From Sympetrum striolatum (lineage: Eukaryota > Arthropoda > Insecta > Odonata > Libellulidae), in the NCBI GenBank assembly GCA_947579665.1, contig OX388347.1:41610943-41674942 (forward strand): a stretch of DNA of 64,000 nucleotides, in the 5' to 3' direction. Under the pieces are notes generated by a model. That model ran no database searches. It had not been told where the DNA came from and was given only the letters and a program-made list of their open reading frames with translations. Both the position numbers and the translations under genes were made by a program. Positions 1 to 11,090 of this stretch are shown here, piece by piece (within the stretch, counting starts at the first letter, position 1; every line of letters starts with the position of its first letter).

Positions 1-1365
1 TCCTAATCAACGCTAAGGGAAATTGCTAACATGGAATGAATAAATAAATAAATTATAGATATGTACACGACGGTGATTCTTATCATAGATTTATTATTTT
101 TAATGTATTTCACAATCTTACTTTTATTCAAAGGAATTATTATAAAAATATAGGAAATCAACCTGCATCTTAACGAAGCTGTTGTCATTATTAATTCTAT
201 TTTAATGTATTTAATATATTAGTGCCCTATTATGATTGATAAAATATACTTTATACTGTATAAATACTATTTACGACACTTGACGTAGTCAGCTTACGTT
301 ATACTCGTATGTTTTCTTTAGTTTTCAGCAGTATGTTTATACCCCGTTGAATAAATAAATAAACTCAGTCTTCCTCTTCTAGGGTAACGCCCAAGTGACT
401 ATTTTAACTGAAAATCTCGCTTCTTACTTTTACATTTTTCTTTCGTCAATTATTAGATTAAAATTTCTTGTAACGCGGAATCACTCGAATATTAAAGAAT
501 CGCAATCTTCGAAAATGCGCATCTACTTTGTATGTAGTCTCGCAAAATATTGATTCCAGAAGACATCCCAACGTTATCAGCAAAAGCCACGGAAAAGTCA
601 AATGATTTCCGAAGTGTATGAGTAACGCGAGAGCTGACAGCTGTCAGTCGGAAATACCTGAAGGCGACGACCCATGAAAAATTTAGCGAGAGAATTGGTG
701 AATTCATAATTGTAGGATTTGCTCGATATACATGAAGAAGTCCCGGCGAAACTTACTCCATCTAAGTTTCGGAGAGAATTCGAGAAATGCAAGCAAGGGA
801 CTTTGGATATCGCGGCCCAAACATAAAAAAACTCATCATGTCCATTTGCATCGGAAGAAAGTTTTTCCTCATGGTAAATTCATGAGCTGCCGAAATCAGC
901 ATCTTTTTCTCGTAGGAAATGAAATTTCTGCAAAATATCGATGTTTTCTCGCGTACCCTTCGTTTGCCCTTTGAAGTGGTGCCGAAAAATTATTTAAAGA
1001 AGGAACTCCTACATAATTCTTTTCAATAATTCAGGTATATAACTTGGAGCTGATAAAATCATGACATATATTGGCAACCTGGAATACCATATGATATTCA
1101 TTAACATCTCCCAAGATATTAGAATAATTTCTGAAAACCTTCGTGAAAGTTTTTCAAATAAGTTTATTCAAGGTAAACTCCTTTGAAGTATTTCAAGGCA
1201 AAAGTTCTGAAGGCAAGAGAATATTTATCCTTAATTTATTTAAGAACTCTTCAAGAAGATGTTTATTTCAAGAAAGCAGCGTTATGCTAAATTTATACGC
1301 TTAATGAATATTACACCACGTGAAATGTCCTGCAAGACATGACACACAAAAAATGCGTTAGATTT
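1..1365. other. AT-rich non-coding stretch with (AAAT)n tails
   Basis: No gene is recognised. Two short AATAAATAAATAAA runs (about 39-53 and 347-361) look like the tails of decayed non-LTR retroposons on the + strand. The second follows GTTG, the same junction seen at about 22.65 kb, which suggests one family. The open frames of 61-80 codons here have no family signature and overlap one another in opposite strands. I treat them as chance frames. Confidence 0.5.
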
Positions 1366-1559
1366 AATCATAGAGAAAGTTAAACTCACTTAGTAAAGTC
1401 CACAAAAGATAATTTTGAAAAGAACTACCTAGGTTTCGTTCAGTTTTCTATGTATTTCACCAGAAAATGTAACGCTGTCACGAAACCTTGGTTCTTATAA
1501 AAATTATTTTTTTTTACGGATTCTACTAAGAATAAGTGCATTTTACTTTCTCTATGATT
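1366..1559. mobile_element. Foldback/MITE-like imperfect hairpin of 194 bp
   Basis: The two ends are complementary. AATCATAGAGAAAGT at the left matches the reverse complement of ACTTTCTCTATGATT at the right. The pairing continues inward, with gaps, through CACTTA/TAAGTG and on to CCTAGGTTTCGT against ACGAAACCTTGG close to the centre. The whole segment can therefore fold as one long interrupted hairpin with a small loop. No ORF is present. A non-autonomous foldback or MITE is the simplest reading. I cannot see a clear target-site duplication, so the superfamily is left open. Confidence 0.6.
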
Positions 1560-2369
1560 ATGAAGGAGTTCCGCTGAGTAACACCTCAATCCGTCATGTT
1601 AAGTGTTGGATTTATTTGTTTATAACTATTTATATTTTTATATAATTATCATTAATAATTATTGTTGAATTACAATAGTAAGGTTTAATATCATTGCGAA
1701 CTACCCTTGAAAAATTACATACATACGTAATTAAAGCGCTTGCAAATCGTTACAGCATAAAAATGTGTAACTATTAAAGCATGTTTATTTTATTCCTCCT
1801 TATTAAGTCAGTAAATTTTCGGAGGTAAGAATAGCTTCTTCAGTTAAAGAAAACTATGTACATGTTTGTATCCGTTAAGTATTTGACACTCAGAATTAAC
1901 TTTACTTATCTTTCACTATGTGAAGGTCGACCTGGTTGGTTTTAATATGTATTTATTTTAGTAAGATTTTGAATAAAATATTTCCTATTAATCTCCTCCT
2001 TTCCCCTTAATCTTCTCAAGATACATTCATTCCTGAAAAATTGTGCTCAGCGCAATAAAGTTGTACGAGGAAAATTTACTTTCTCTCCATATAGAGTTTA
2101 CCATAAAAACTTTCATAAAGATCTATTTTACCAAGTATATTACTACAATTTTCAGTTCGAACACTTTAACCAAATTTAAGGCAGAATTTGATAAAATCTT
2201 TCGCTTGATTTCTGTCATAGGCTTGTGACAGGATGTTAAATGATAAATGTTCTTTTGTGCTGCCTCATAATGCAATACTTCTTGAATTATTTATTGGTTT
2301 TGTAGAGACGAGACTGATCGGTTTATGCTTTACTTATTTCCAAAAGCTGAAAAAAAGTGATATTTTGCT
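1560..2369. other. AT-rich non-coding stretch, nothing recognised
   Basis: Both strands are stop-rich. A 61-codon + frame (2043-2228) has no recognisable motif. No repeat, RNA gene or splice-flanked exon could be supported. Confidence 0.5.
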
Positions 2370-2562
2370 TTCACTCATTAAAAATGATGGAATTAAATTT
2401 TAGGATAGCGCTTGAAATAGTGCAACTTTATACCCCTATTTACATAAGTGAGAATGGTGTGGCTCGGTATTTAGTTGGTGTGAGCACCAGCCCGGAATGT
2501 AGGAGACCTGGGTTCGAGTCCCAGCCAAGTCACCAATTTTTACTCCTTGTTCACTCATTAAA
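2370..2562 (+). mobile_element. Short insertion bounded by 13-bp direct repeats, carrying a tRNA-like 3' half
   Basis: TTCACTCATTAAA occurs at 2370-2382 and again, identically, at 2550-2562, as expected of a target-site duplication. The 167 bp in between end with an 80-nt tRNA-like segment (2456-2535). Its order is unusual for a SINE, which normally begins with the tRNA head. Here the tRNA-like part lies at the far end when read in its own direction. The flanking repeats are AT-rich, so chance identity is possible. Confidence 0.5.
2456..2535 (+). tRNA. tRNA-like sequence (pseudogene or SINE head)
   Basis: The segment starts GGTG and ends TCACCA, giving four acceptor pairs. It holds a B-box-type GGTTCGAGTCC inside a perfect 5-bp T stem (CTGGG/CCCAG) with a 7-nt loop, and an A-box-like TTAGTTGG region. 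The anticodon arm does not fold cleanly and the rest of the acceptor stem is mismatched. It is therefore more likely a tRNA-derived repeat or pseudogene than a working tRNA, and no anticodon is assigned. Confidence 0.5.
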
Positions 2563-3868
2563 TTTAATTCAGTTTCTCAGTCTCTCCTTTATTAAAAAAA
2601 TATTTTCCCGGTAACATTCTCATCATTTTGGTATCGAAATGACCTTATTTCATTCAGTCCGTAGTCACTTCTTTTTGAGAAAGAGCGGATGAAAGTTATT
2701 TTCCAAATATCATTATCAGCTCTATCATTAAGGCACGGCAGTAACCTTTCAACGAGATTCGTTCCTCATTAAATTATTCAGACTCCATTAAAGGGCTCAT
2801 TTGGGAAACGATTGGTTTTTTCCACAGAGTTTAGGCCTCGTGCTACACGTTTCAAGCCAAACACCAAGGGAGAATTCGTTGTTTGAGATGGAATACCCAC
2901 GCAATTCAATATCGGTGTAGCTTAAAGTGGAACCTAGGATCCCATTCTGTTGTAAGTTTGAAAAATATCTTTCTGCAACTCTGATCGCTACGGAGTTCCC
3001 TTTCCCAGCGCTTCCTTTCAAAGAACTAACAGGTGGGAATGTGATGAATAATGCATGGGCTCCCGAATCCTTTGGAAAAAAAGAGTCGATGGCTGTGTAT
3101 TTCTGAAGACAGGTGGCGTGAGTAAGAGGTGTACTGCCAAGAGTGAGGGTGACGTGTGGTAATCCTTTGTGTTTCATCACATTTCAAAGGAGTGTGGCAT
3201 TCGCCAAAAAGAAGGCCTACATTCCCATGTATTTTATATTTATTTATGTTTCTTTCTCTTTAGAGTGCATGTGGCTCGTATGTGCGCGATCTATTTCCCA
3301 TATTTATGAATTCGCTATGGTTGTCATTGTCTCACCGCACGACATCAAACTTTGCCAAATTTCTGCTAGCAGAGGTTGGTTCCATCTCTAACATTGGTGA
3401 GATATCACAATTATTAAGTGCTCGTATCATTCACGAATTGAATTTTGAGGAATTTGAAAGTTTTCATGAATTAGTTCTACTTGTGCTATTAGTATGAAAA
3501 TTGTAGGATTCCATTGGTCTCTAACCTTGTCAATAGTGTTTGTAGCGAATTTGCGATTGATGTTATCCCATCCACAATTATTATATTTTGTATAATATTC
3601 TACTATATTTTTAATAATATTAAGTTTCTTTAGTATCTATTTAGCTGTGTAGTACTATATTAAAATGTTTCCATCATAAGTTCCTAGTTACAACTGAAAT
3701 GCATATTTTGCTCTTCAGAGCACAACGGCCGGCAATGAACTGCCTAGAGTAATGTAAACAACCAATGTAGATGTTGCGAAGGAATTAGATGTCCACTGTT
3801 TTATCAAATTTTTTATTAAAATTTATGTACAGGCCCATTAGTATATATTTGTGTTTCTTCTTCAGTGT
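2563..3868. other. Non-coding stretch with a GC-richer patch at 2.8-3.2 kb
   Basis: The stretch 2797-3180 is open on the - strand for 127 codons and is richer in GC than its surroundings. The translation shows no known motif and no convincing splice signals were found, so it is not called a gene. The rest is AT-rich with nothing recognised. Confidence 0.4.
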
Positions 3869-4125
3869 TCAATCTCTCGATAGATTTGCAGCAACTCGCC
3901 ATTCTTTTCGGTTATCTGCCTTCCTTTTCATTTCTGCATACCTTTTACACACAACGTCCTTCATTATCTGACTCATAAACTGCAGACGTGGTCCTCCTTT
4001 CTTCTTTCTTTCTCTTTCCTTTAACTTATCCTTCAATTGTTAATTTCAGGATTCCTTCGTGTCTCAGTAAGTGCCCAACAAACTTAACTTGTCTCTGAGC
4101 TATTATTTGCCATAGGCCATGTGTT
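3869..4125 (-). pseudogene. C-terminal remnant of a non-LTR retrotransposon reverse transcriptase
   Basis: Read on the - strand, one frame gives VKFVGHLLRHEGILKLTIEG, followed by a stop codon. A second frame then continues with LQFMSQIMKDVV and EMKRKADNRKEWR, ending AANLSRD and a stop at about 3869. This order (VGHxLRH, basic GKRKK region, PR-LQ, MK-AxxRxxWR) is the usual C-terminal end of the endonuclease/reverse transcriptase polyprotein of arthropod non-LTR elements. The in-frame stop and the frame change show that it is dead. Only about 85 residues of the original ~900-1000 remain, a typical 5'-truncated copy. The exact clade (RTE- or CR1/Jockey-like) cannot be settled from the tail. Confidence 0.8.
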
Positions 4126-6659
4126 TATAAATTTATAAATTTCCTAGAGTATTGAGGCCAGTAACTGCCTAAACAATATTTGAATCGATCAAAGTTATTC
4201 TATTTTATCTTGTTTATTTTTTAATTTGCACATATATTTGAGGAGATATCCCTAATGATTATGAGCATAAGATCATTGAAGGGTACCTTTCACAGCCGCC
4301 AAACATTTCTCTTTGCTTGCAAAAATTGGATACGTCGACTTCTATTCTACCAAATCAATATATTAGAATTCTCAGTCTCCTCTTTTAAAAATTGCTCTTC
4401 CAAATTCGGAATTCATGAGTTGCCGTTTGCTTCTATAATGGGTATAGCCTATTGGTAATTTTTCAACCTCCTTTAAATAAGTAAGTAAATAGTAAGTTCA
4501 TATTTCCCCTTCTACGTATAAGCTTTCTTACATATTTCCAAATTATACCCAAGATACCGGCTTCTTTTAGGCAAATACCTTTGGTGATCATTTTTGTATC
4601 GAATATCTAATGCTTTCAGAAAAATATTTACTCATGGAAACCAGGATTTGAGTAGGAGAAATCTTTCTTTTTCCGAGACCTATTATTTTCTGTTGAACGC
4701 ACCTGAGATGCTACCTTTTACTGATTATTCTTTCATCTTCAAAATTTCTTTCGATCTCGCCCCTGACAAGACCAGATCCTCTTACGCGATGCTACCTTCT
4801 CTTTGCTTCTCTATTTCCTTCTGTTCTCATACATTTCCTGCAATACAATTTCATGCTCCATTTTGTTTTCTCATTTTACGTTCCTTTGCTACATCTTCTG
4901 AGTTCATATCGTGGAGATTTCTCGTTTCCAATATTTTTCTTTCGTCCGAATCGACTGAGGAAATGTTTCGCGATACTTTGCATGATTTTTTTCTTAGCTC
5001 TTTGTTGATATACAGGCGGGTGAGTAATAAAATAAAACAGTCCACAGCGCGTCATTGAGGGACATGGCCTAGCCAGGGGGTCTGGCGAGTAATACCGATC
5101 CTAAATATTTTGGCAAGCGAATTTATTTTGCCGTTTTACGGATTCGGTGAGAAAATAATTATACGGTTAACACACGATTGCTTATGCGTGTACGAAAAAC
5201 AAACAGTAATAACTGAATACTGCGAATTCTGTATAGTGATAAATTATCTCACGTTAAAGAAAAGATTTACAAATAAAGGGATAATTTACTTTTAGCTAAA
5301 AGTGGAATTAATCCCAGGAATCCTTATGTAGGGATAGCCATCACTTAAAATAAGACGATAATAAAAAAGAACTCTTCTAAATCTCATGAAGTATCAATAA
5401 ATACCCCATGAAAGTATTTATACATTTTTTTACGGAGTGTAGCTACGTTTTTAGTCCGACTCTGTAGGACTAGCGGCCTCAAAGATTAATTTCCCCCGTG
5501 GACGATACGTGTTAGTAACAGGTTATGGAAATAAAATTACGGTACATGCACCTCTTGCCAAAAGGCAGCTCAAGGAATACGTGTGGATGAACATGTTTTT
5601 ACGAGAATTCCACATATGCTGCAAGCGTAGACGTTTTCCCGCTCAATTTTCAACGTCTACTTGGAACACACTTCTTTGGCGGACGACGGTTTCCCCGGAT
5701 TGCTTCACGCCAAAAGATTACCGAGAAATTTGTAATGGAATAAAATATGAAAATTAGGGAAAAAATCCAAAAGGCAAAATATGAAGTGATTTCCTACTTC
5801 TCCAGAATTTTTGGTTGCGTCGCGGATTGCCCAGGCTCAAAATTTGTTGACCTTTCCAGACTTCGCGACGTCAATATATTTAAAATTTCAGAAATTCAGT
5901 ACAGAATAATAAATCTATTGTTGATATGTACAAAAATGTCGGTATTTACAATGCATCAGTCTCCATTGGCGTTTGTTTCTCATTTGCGCCTGAATTTTAG
6001 CGCCTACCATATTTGATGACATCGTAGCTCGTAACGGTACGTGACGGATGTCCACTTAAGCCCAAAATACTTACTAGATCACCAACTAAACGTTCCTGAA
6101 AAAAAATTCTCCCTGCTCAAATTTTCTTACAGGACTATAGCTAAATATGCTACGTATTATTATTATTAATAATAAGGGAATTATAAGGTGAAATATGAAC
6201 TTTTAAGTTCCACATTCGATTTAGCAAAGAAATTTACGTGAAAATATTAAAAATACAAATGAAATAACGAAACAAAATACAAATATATAAAATTATACAA
6301 AATAAAAATATATAATAACATTAAATACAATCTTATTCAAACTTAAAAACGATCATATGAAAATATTGTAATTCTAACATACACAAATATTAAAGTAGAA
6401 CCTTAACGTATACAACAGCAACAGCTTATCAGACGTGGCGCGAACGTATTGAGGAGAAATTTGAGACAGAATTCGTTCCTCAGCGTCGGAGCCTTCGCAG
6501 TCCTCCAAGAATTTCACGAGTAATTTTTCACCGCGGAATCCAATCTCCCACCCTTTCATTGCATCTTCGACTCTTCTTCCGGGGAACCCTCGGGAGACAC
6601 AATTTGCATGCGTAACGTTTCGATTGTGTTGGACGGGAAATCATTTAAAGCGACGTTGC
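4126..6659. other. Non-coding stretch, probably including flanks of the RT remnant
   Basis: A 154-codon + frame at 4594-5058 is rich in S, F and L, overlaps an opposite-strand frame and has no motif. I regard it as a chance frame. A short homopolymer-rich region lies at about 6.2-6.35 kb. No exon, tRNA or bounded repeat was supported. Confidence 0.4.
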
Positions 6660-7500
6660 CGCTGATTTCTCCCGCTTCAAATGTTTTCCGAGGATGCGAC
6701 CGTGCTTTTGAGGTCTGGGAAATGCGTTCGGTGGCGGTTCTTGATTTCCATATTTATCGGGGAAATAAATTGTATCGGATTCGAAATCTAAAATGCGCGA
6801 CGTGTTTGTAATGTGGTTATGTTGCTTTTGGGGTACGCGAAATTTCGGGATATACTTTGAGTTAAGCCCCTGAATTCTCCCTTTCGGATATTTTGGGTGA
6901 AGTTCCACTATCAAAACATTTAAATCTAATTTTGCTATGAAATTTTTCATTTGATGATTTTTAACTCATTTGATATCAAGGAAAGTGTATAACTTTCTTT
7001 ATCGTTTGGTATATATGTATTCAGTAGTGATTGTTTATTTTCATAATCATCGAGGAAATAAAATGTATCGGATTCAAAATCTAAAATGTACCACATGTTT
7101 CTAATGCGTTTATGTTGCTTATAGGAAACCCGGAACTTTCTAAGTGAAGCATTTTTGCCTTTTGCTATCAAAAACTTCAATTATTATTCAGCCTTACTCT
7201 TTTTATTTGTTGATTTTTAATTCTTTTGACATTAATGAAAGCGTATATCTTTCCTTGGGGTCTGGGATATATATTTTGGTAGTGACTTTTTATTTCCGTA
7301 TCTATGGAGGAGGTAAATGGTTGTGATCCGAAATCTAAAATTTGTTTTCAATTTGGATTTGTAACTTACTTATTGGAGACACAAAATTCCAGGATATATT
7401 TCCTCCTCCTTCCTATCTATACATTTTACTTTGGTTGTTTTCAACTTCTTTGGCATCTATGAAAGTATGTGACTATCCTTTCTAGATTATATAATCGTTT
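6660..7500. repeat. Three tandem diverged units of about 250-290 bp
   Basis: The phrase TATCGGATTCGAAATCTAAA near 6773 recurs near 7066 (one change) and, shortened, near 7326. Corresponding bases are spaced 293 and 254 bp apart. Flanking phrases recur in the same order in each unit: a TTTATTT..GAGGAAATAAA block before it, TTATGTTGCTT after it, then GATTTTTAA.TC.TTTGA.AT, GAAAGTGTAT and GGTATATAT. Two opposite-strand frames across units 1 and 2 encode similar peptides (both contain ILDFESDT). That is simply the DNA repeat read through and is not evidence of a gene. Confidence 0.75.
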
Positions 7501-9389
7501 CTTAAAAAAAACTTCACCCATCTTGTATAGATTTCGTAATAGAATGTTTCTCTCGTTGAATGGTTCTATTTGAGAATTCAGTCAGAAATAATGGAATTAG
7601 TATTGAATTTGCCTAGCAATATTAGGTAATTAATGGGGATAATTGAGGAATACTTCTTACATAATAAGTCTCACGGGTGCTTGGAAGCATAGTCCCATGA
7701 AGATTTATTCTTAAGCAAGTTGTGTGTAAAACCCACTATCCTTTGTTAAATTATTTGCTTTTCTCAGCATCGGATTCATCACATTACTATTTTAGATTGC
7801 AAATGGAGAATATAATTTCGTAGTTTTACATCTTTCACACAAGAAAAGCGTTAGGGTTACATTTAAGTGAAATTTGACTGAGAATTTTTCATTTTTAACC
7901 CTAAAACGTGATACTTCGTTTACCCATATACATCCTAAAGCGAAGCTTCTTTACGATTTCCCTTGTATGATTAAGATTCTAAAATCACCTTCAACTACGA
8001 AGGTTTTTTTAGTTTCTACTTGTTTAACGTTACTAATAATTACTTAGTGATTAATTGGATGTCATTGTTATCACATGGGATTTGTCTTGATTGAAAAAGA
8101 CTATCGGCTATTTGGTGGTCAGTGATTGGTGTACTTAGGGAAGTAATGTAAATATATTACCGTATCAAAGGAGATTTCTCTGAATATATACAAATGTATT
8201 TTAAATAAATATGTACTAAGCAGTTCTTTTTATAATTTATTTATCGATTTTACTAAGAAAATCTTGAATTACTGACCTTATTTAAAAAAAATCCATTAGA
8301 AATTCCGGGGAATAAGTCTCTTGCTGGTAATTTAGCGACAAGAAGAAAATATTAAGAAAAAGCGTCCTTAAACTATATTTAAAGCTATCCGGGATCACCT
8401 GTCTTACACTGTTGTTGCAATTCTTTCTAAATACTTAAAAACATACCTTACTGAAGTTAATCTTCTTGTAGTTAAAACTTAAAGCAGGGAAGGTTTCAAA
8501 GAAGAGAAGTCGAAAATAATGGGAGAGAAGAGACAAAAATAAAGACAGGCAAAAGTCTTCCTTAAGCGATTGGAGGTTGATGAGGCATGAAAGAATTCGC
8601 GAGCTCGGGCAAGACTACAAATTGCGAGAAAGGTGATGATTTTGCTGCTTAATGATCGGGAAGAGGGAGGCCCGAGGAAAAACTTCGGATGACAAAAGAG
8701 AAAGGAAGAAAGAAGAATGAAGTGATGAGGGGGCAAGAGATGAGAAAGATTGATGGTCTGTACATTGTTTGCATGCAGGCTCTACTTAAAGCGTCTTTAT
8801 TCTGCTAAAATTTACGAAAAATTGGATTATAAAAAAAAACGAAACGTTAGTAAATAAGAAGTTTCTACTGAAAATATGGGATACCAAAAGACAACAGTAA
8901 AATTAGAAGATTTTTAATAATATATCCGACCCATCGTCTTAGTACTTTCAAAGGAACTCCATATTACGTGATCATACAATTTTGAAAAAGAAATACAATA
9001 TACACTGGAAACATGCGGCAACGATGAATTGAGATTTAAGGAAAATATGACCTAATGTTATTAAATAAGTGGTATTATTCAGTGGATGAGATTCTATTGA
9101 AAGGTGAAATATCCTGCCTAATATATCGTACCAGATTATAATTACATATGCGTTACAATGTCTATTTCCTTTGTGAATTTCATCTCATAATTTTCTTATG
9201 TAAATAGAAGCATATTTTGCATTTCTATATTATGCCACTAATGTGTTGTAATTCGCCTAGAATAAATTTTAATAATTCCCAGTAACCAACAGAATTATGA
9301 GTTGTGTGGTCGTGATTTTTTTCTTTCATAATTTGTTTAATATGTGACTTATATTATCATAAAAAAATGAAAACCAAGGACTCACGAGT
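7501..9389. other. AT-rich non-coding stretch with a purine-rich tract
   Basis: Positions about 8485-8755 are strongly purine-biased on the + strand (runs such as GGGAGAGAAGAGACAAAAAT). This opens an 85-codon S/F-rich frame on the other strand that I treat as a composition artefact. Nothing else was recognised. Confidence 0.5.
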
Positions 9390-9760
9390 ACTTTTTTGGT
9401 ATTTCATAATGAAAGGCAAAGAAAATTTCCAAAAGAAACTAATTCCTATTTTGTTTAGTAAGCAAAATACATGAGAAAGAACACTAACACGACACGACTA
9501 GTTTCGGAGCCTAAGCACCATTTTTAAGTGAAGAAGCAGCCATGCCAAGCCAAAGCCAATAAGCCAACGCATACCTTAAACAAAAGAAGGGAAAGGGTGG
9601 GAGGGGACAAAATGATCGTGAAAGGTATGATACGCGGAAAGCGTTTTCCCCCTGCCATACGCCTCTAGCGGCTCGCGGGGTATATATCTAATATCTAAGC
9701 CATTAGCTAGGAGGACAAGAAACAGGGGAGGGAGAAAGCCATGGAAGAGTTGCAGTAAGT
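9390..9760 (-). mobile_element. Penelope-type retroelement 3' end (remnant)
   Basis: Read on the - strand, 9493-9530 gives CACTTAAAAATGGTGC, a short stem region, then CCGAAACTAGTCGTG. It matches the layout of the 18.6-kb Penelope-like copy (CACTTGAAGATGACGC..TCGAAACTAGTCGTG). Upstream on the same strand are C/T-rich sequences comparable to those preceding the 18.6-kb motif. No coding part is left. The assignment rests on similarity to the better-preserved copy in the same window. Confidence 0.5.
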
Positions 9761-10799
9761 ACGTATTATTATTATATAAATATAATAGTAGAAGTCTTTA
9801 GGAATTTACGGAGGGAATCTAAATGTATAGATATATTAAGTTTCAAGTAATAAATATTATATCACATGATTTGTGATGAATTTTAGTCTGTATTAAGGAA
9901 ATATTAGTGGTTGTATTTAGGAACGGACTTATGTTATTTAAAGGTTGACTTGGAGTTTAAAGAGAGATAAGTAAAGAATTCCGTAAAAATAAATAATGCC
10001 CTTTCCTTAAAAAAATAGAAACTCACACCAAAACTTTATTTAGCCGAGTTACTAGATTTTATTTGATCATCATTTTTTTATTAATTGAAACTCCTAATCG
10101 AAAAATTTTACACCGCAAGAATACATCAGCATGATGTGATATATTGTTTCTCTTCGCTTTCCATTAATGATCTCTTCCAGGCAAAGACTCTACAAGCGCC
10201 TAATGCACCTTGTCATAAATCTGTCCCTTGTTGTACCTAAGGGTAGATTGATGACCCATTAACGAGTTATCAAAAACTGCTCTATGGAATCTCTTCTAAA
10301 AATCAAATTCAAGATGCACTCGAAACTTACACGCTTTACTATAAATGTAAACCCCATTCTTCTTACTTACAAAACTGCCTCTTGGATTGCTGGTACAACA
10401 AATTAAATCCGTTTGGATTTAAATGATTCGGAAGAATTGTGATACGGCATGTAAAGGATGAAGACGGGAGTTGAGTGAAGTAATAAATAAGGGTGTGTAC
10501 CTTTAACGCGAAGCTAAGTAAATTCTATTTACTAGAAATAATTTGGATAGGGTTGGAAGACTTTCACATTGGGGATTGGATAATATTGTTATATTTGCTG
10601 GTTAATGTATATATGTCTTCTACTGTCAGAGGAAGATTTTCCTATGGGTTTTCCTGAACAAATAACTCAAAGACATTGTTTTTATCCATCAATTTATAAT
10701 CTCTAAAAATTAAACTTTATTAAGCATTAACCTTCATTGACTAAATTCATAAAAAAATTACAGGACTATTTGGTTTACCACGTACCGAAGTATTTATGA
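9761..10799. other. AT-rich non-coding stretch, nothing recognised
   Basis: Both strands are closed by frequent stops and no repeat or RNA signature was found. The junction GCAGTAAGTACG at about 9750 resembles a splice donor after a short ATG frame (ATGGAAGAGTTGCAG). It lacks any other support and is not called. Confidence 0.4.
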
Positions 10800-11090
10800 C
10801 GCATGAGTAGTCTCCCTTTCGGTAGGTATAAACGCATAAGAAATCCTTATTCAAAGCCATATCCTTCATTTATTGGTATCTTACCCCACCTTTTAAGTCA
10901 TCTAACATCTTATGACTTTGTCTTCCCCTCTGTTTTCGCCACTTGTATCCAACCCTCAGATACTTTCTGTAGCAGTCCCTCTTCTTTAAATATTGTTCCA
11001 ACCATTTCTTCCCTCGATGCTTCATTATTTCAATTGAAGCCCTCTCCTTCCCAACCAACTCCAGAACTTCTGTTTGTTTTCTCATCAACT
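10800..11090 (-). pseudogene. C-terminal remnant of a non-LTR retrotransposon reverse transcriptase
   Basis: The - strand frame contains VLELVGKERASIEIM, then RGKKWLEQYLKK, RKQRGRQSHKMLDDL and, after an in-frame stop, MKDMALNKD. This is the same domain order as the remnant at 3.9 kb (leucine-rich start, WxGHxLR-like region, RxRGR basic patch, DDL, MK..A..+D) and is typical of non-LTR element polyprotein ends. The internal ochre stop shows the copy is inactive. The 128-codon + strand frame over the same bases is its antisense shadow. About 95 residues are recognisable and the 5' part is missing. Confidence 0.7.

Noticed and set aside
2797..3180. 127-codon frame on the - strand in a GC-richer patch
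   Set aside because: No motif, no convincing splice sites, and length is within what chance gives for this composition. Not called a gene.
4594..5058. 154-codon + frame, the longest in the window
   Set aside because: The peptide is S/F/L-rich without motifs, the opposite strand is also partly open, and there is no splice or promoter context.
8479..8736. 85-codon - frame rich in S, F and L
   Set aside because: Produced by a purine-rich tract on the + strand (no stops in the complementary pyrimidine reading); no family signature.
9721..9760. ATGGAAGAGTTGCA followed by GTAAGTAC as a possible first exon
   Set aside because: The frame is only five codons long, lies in a retroelement-derived stretch and has no promoter-like context.
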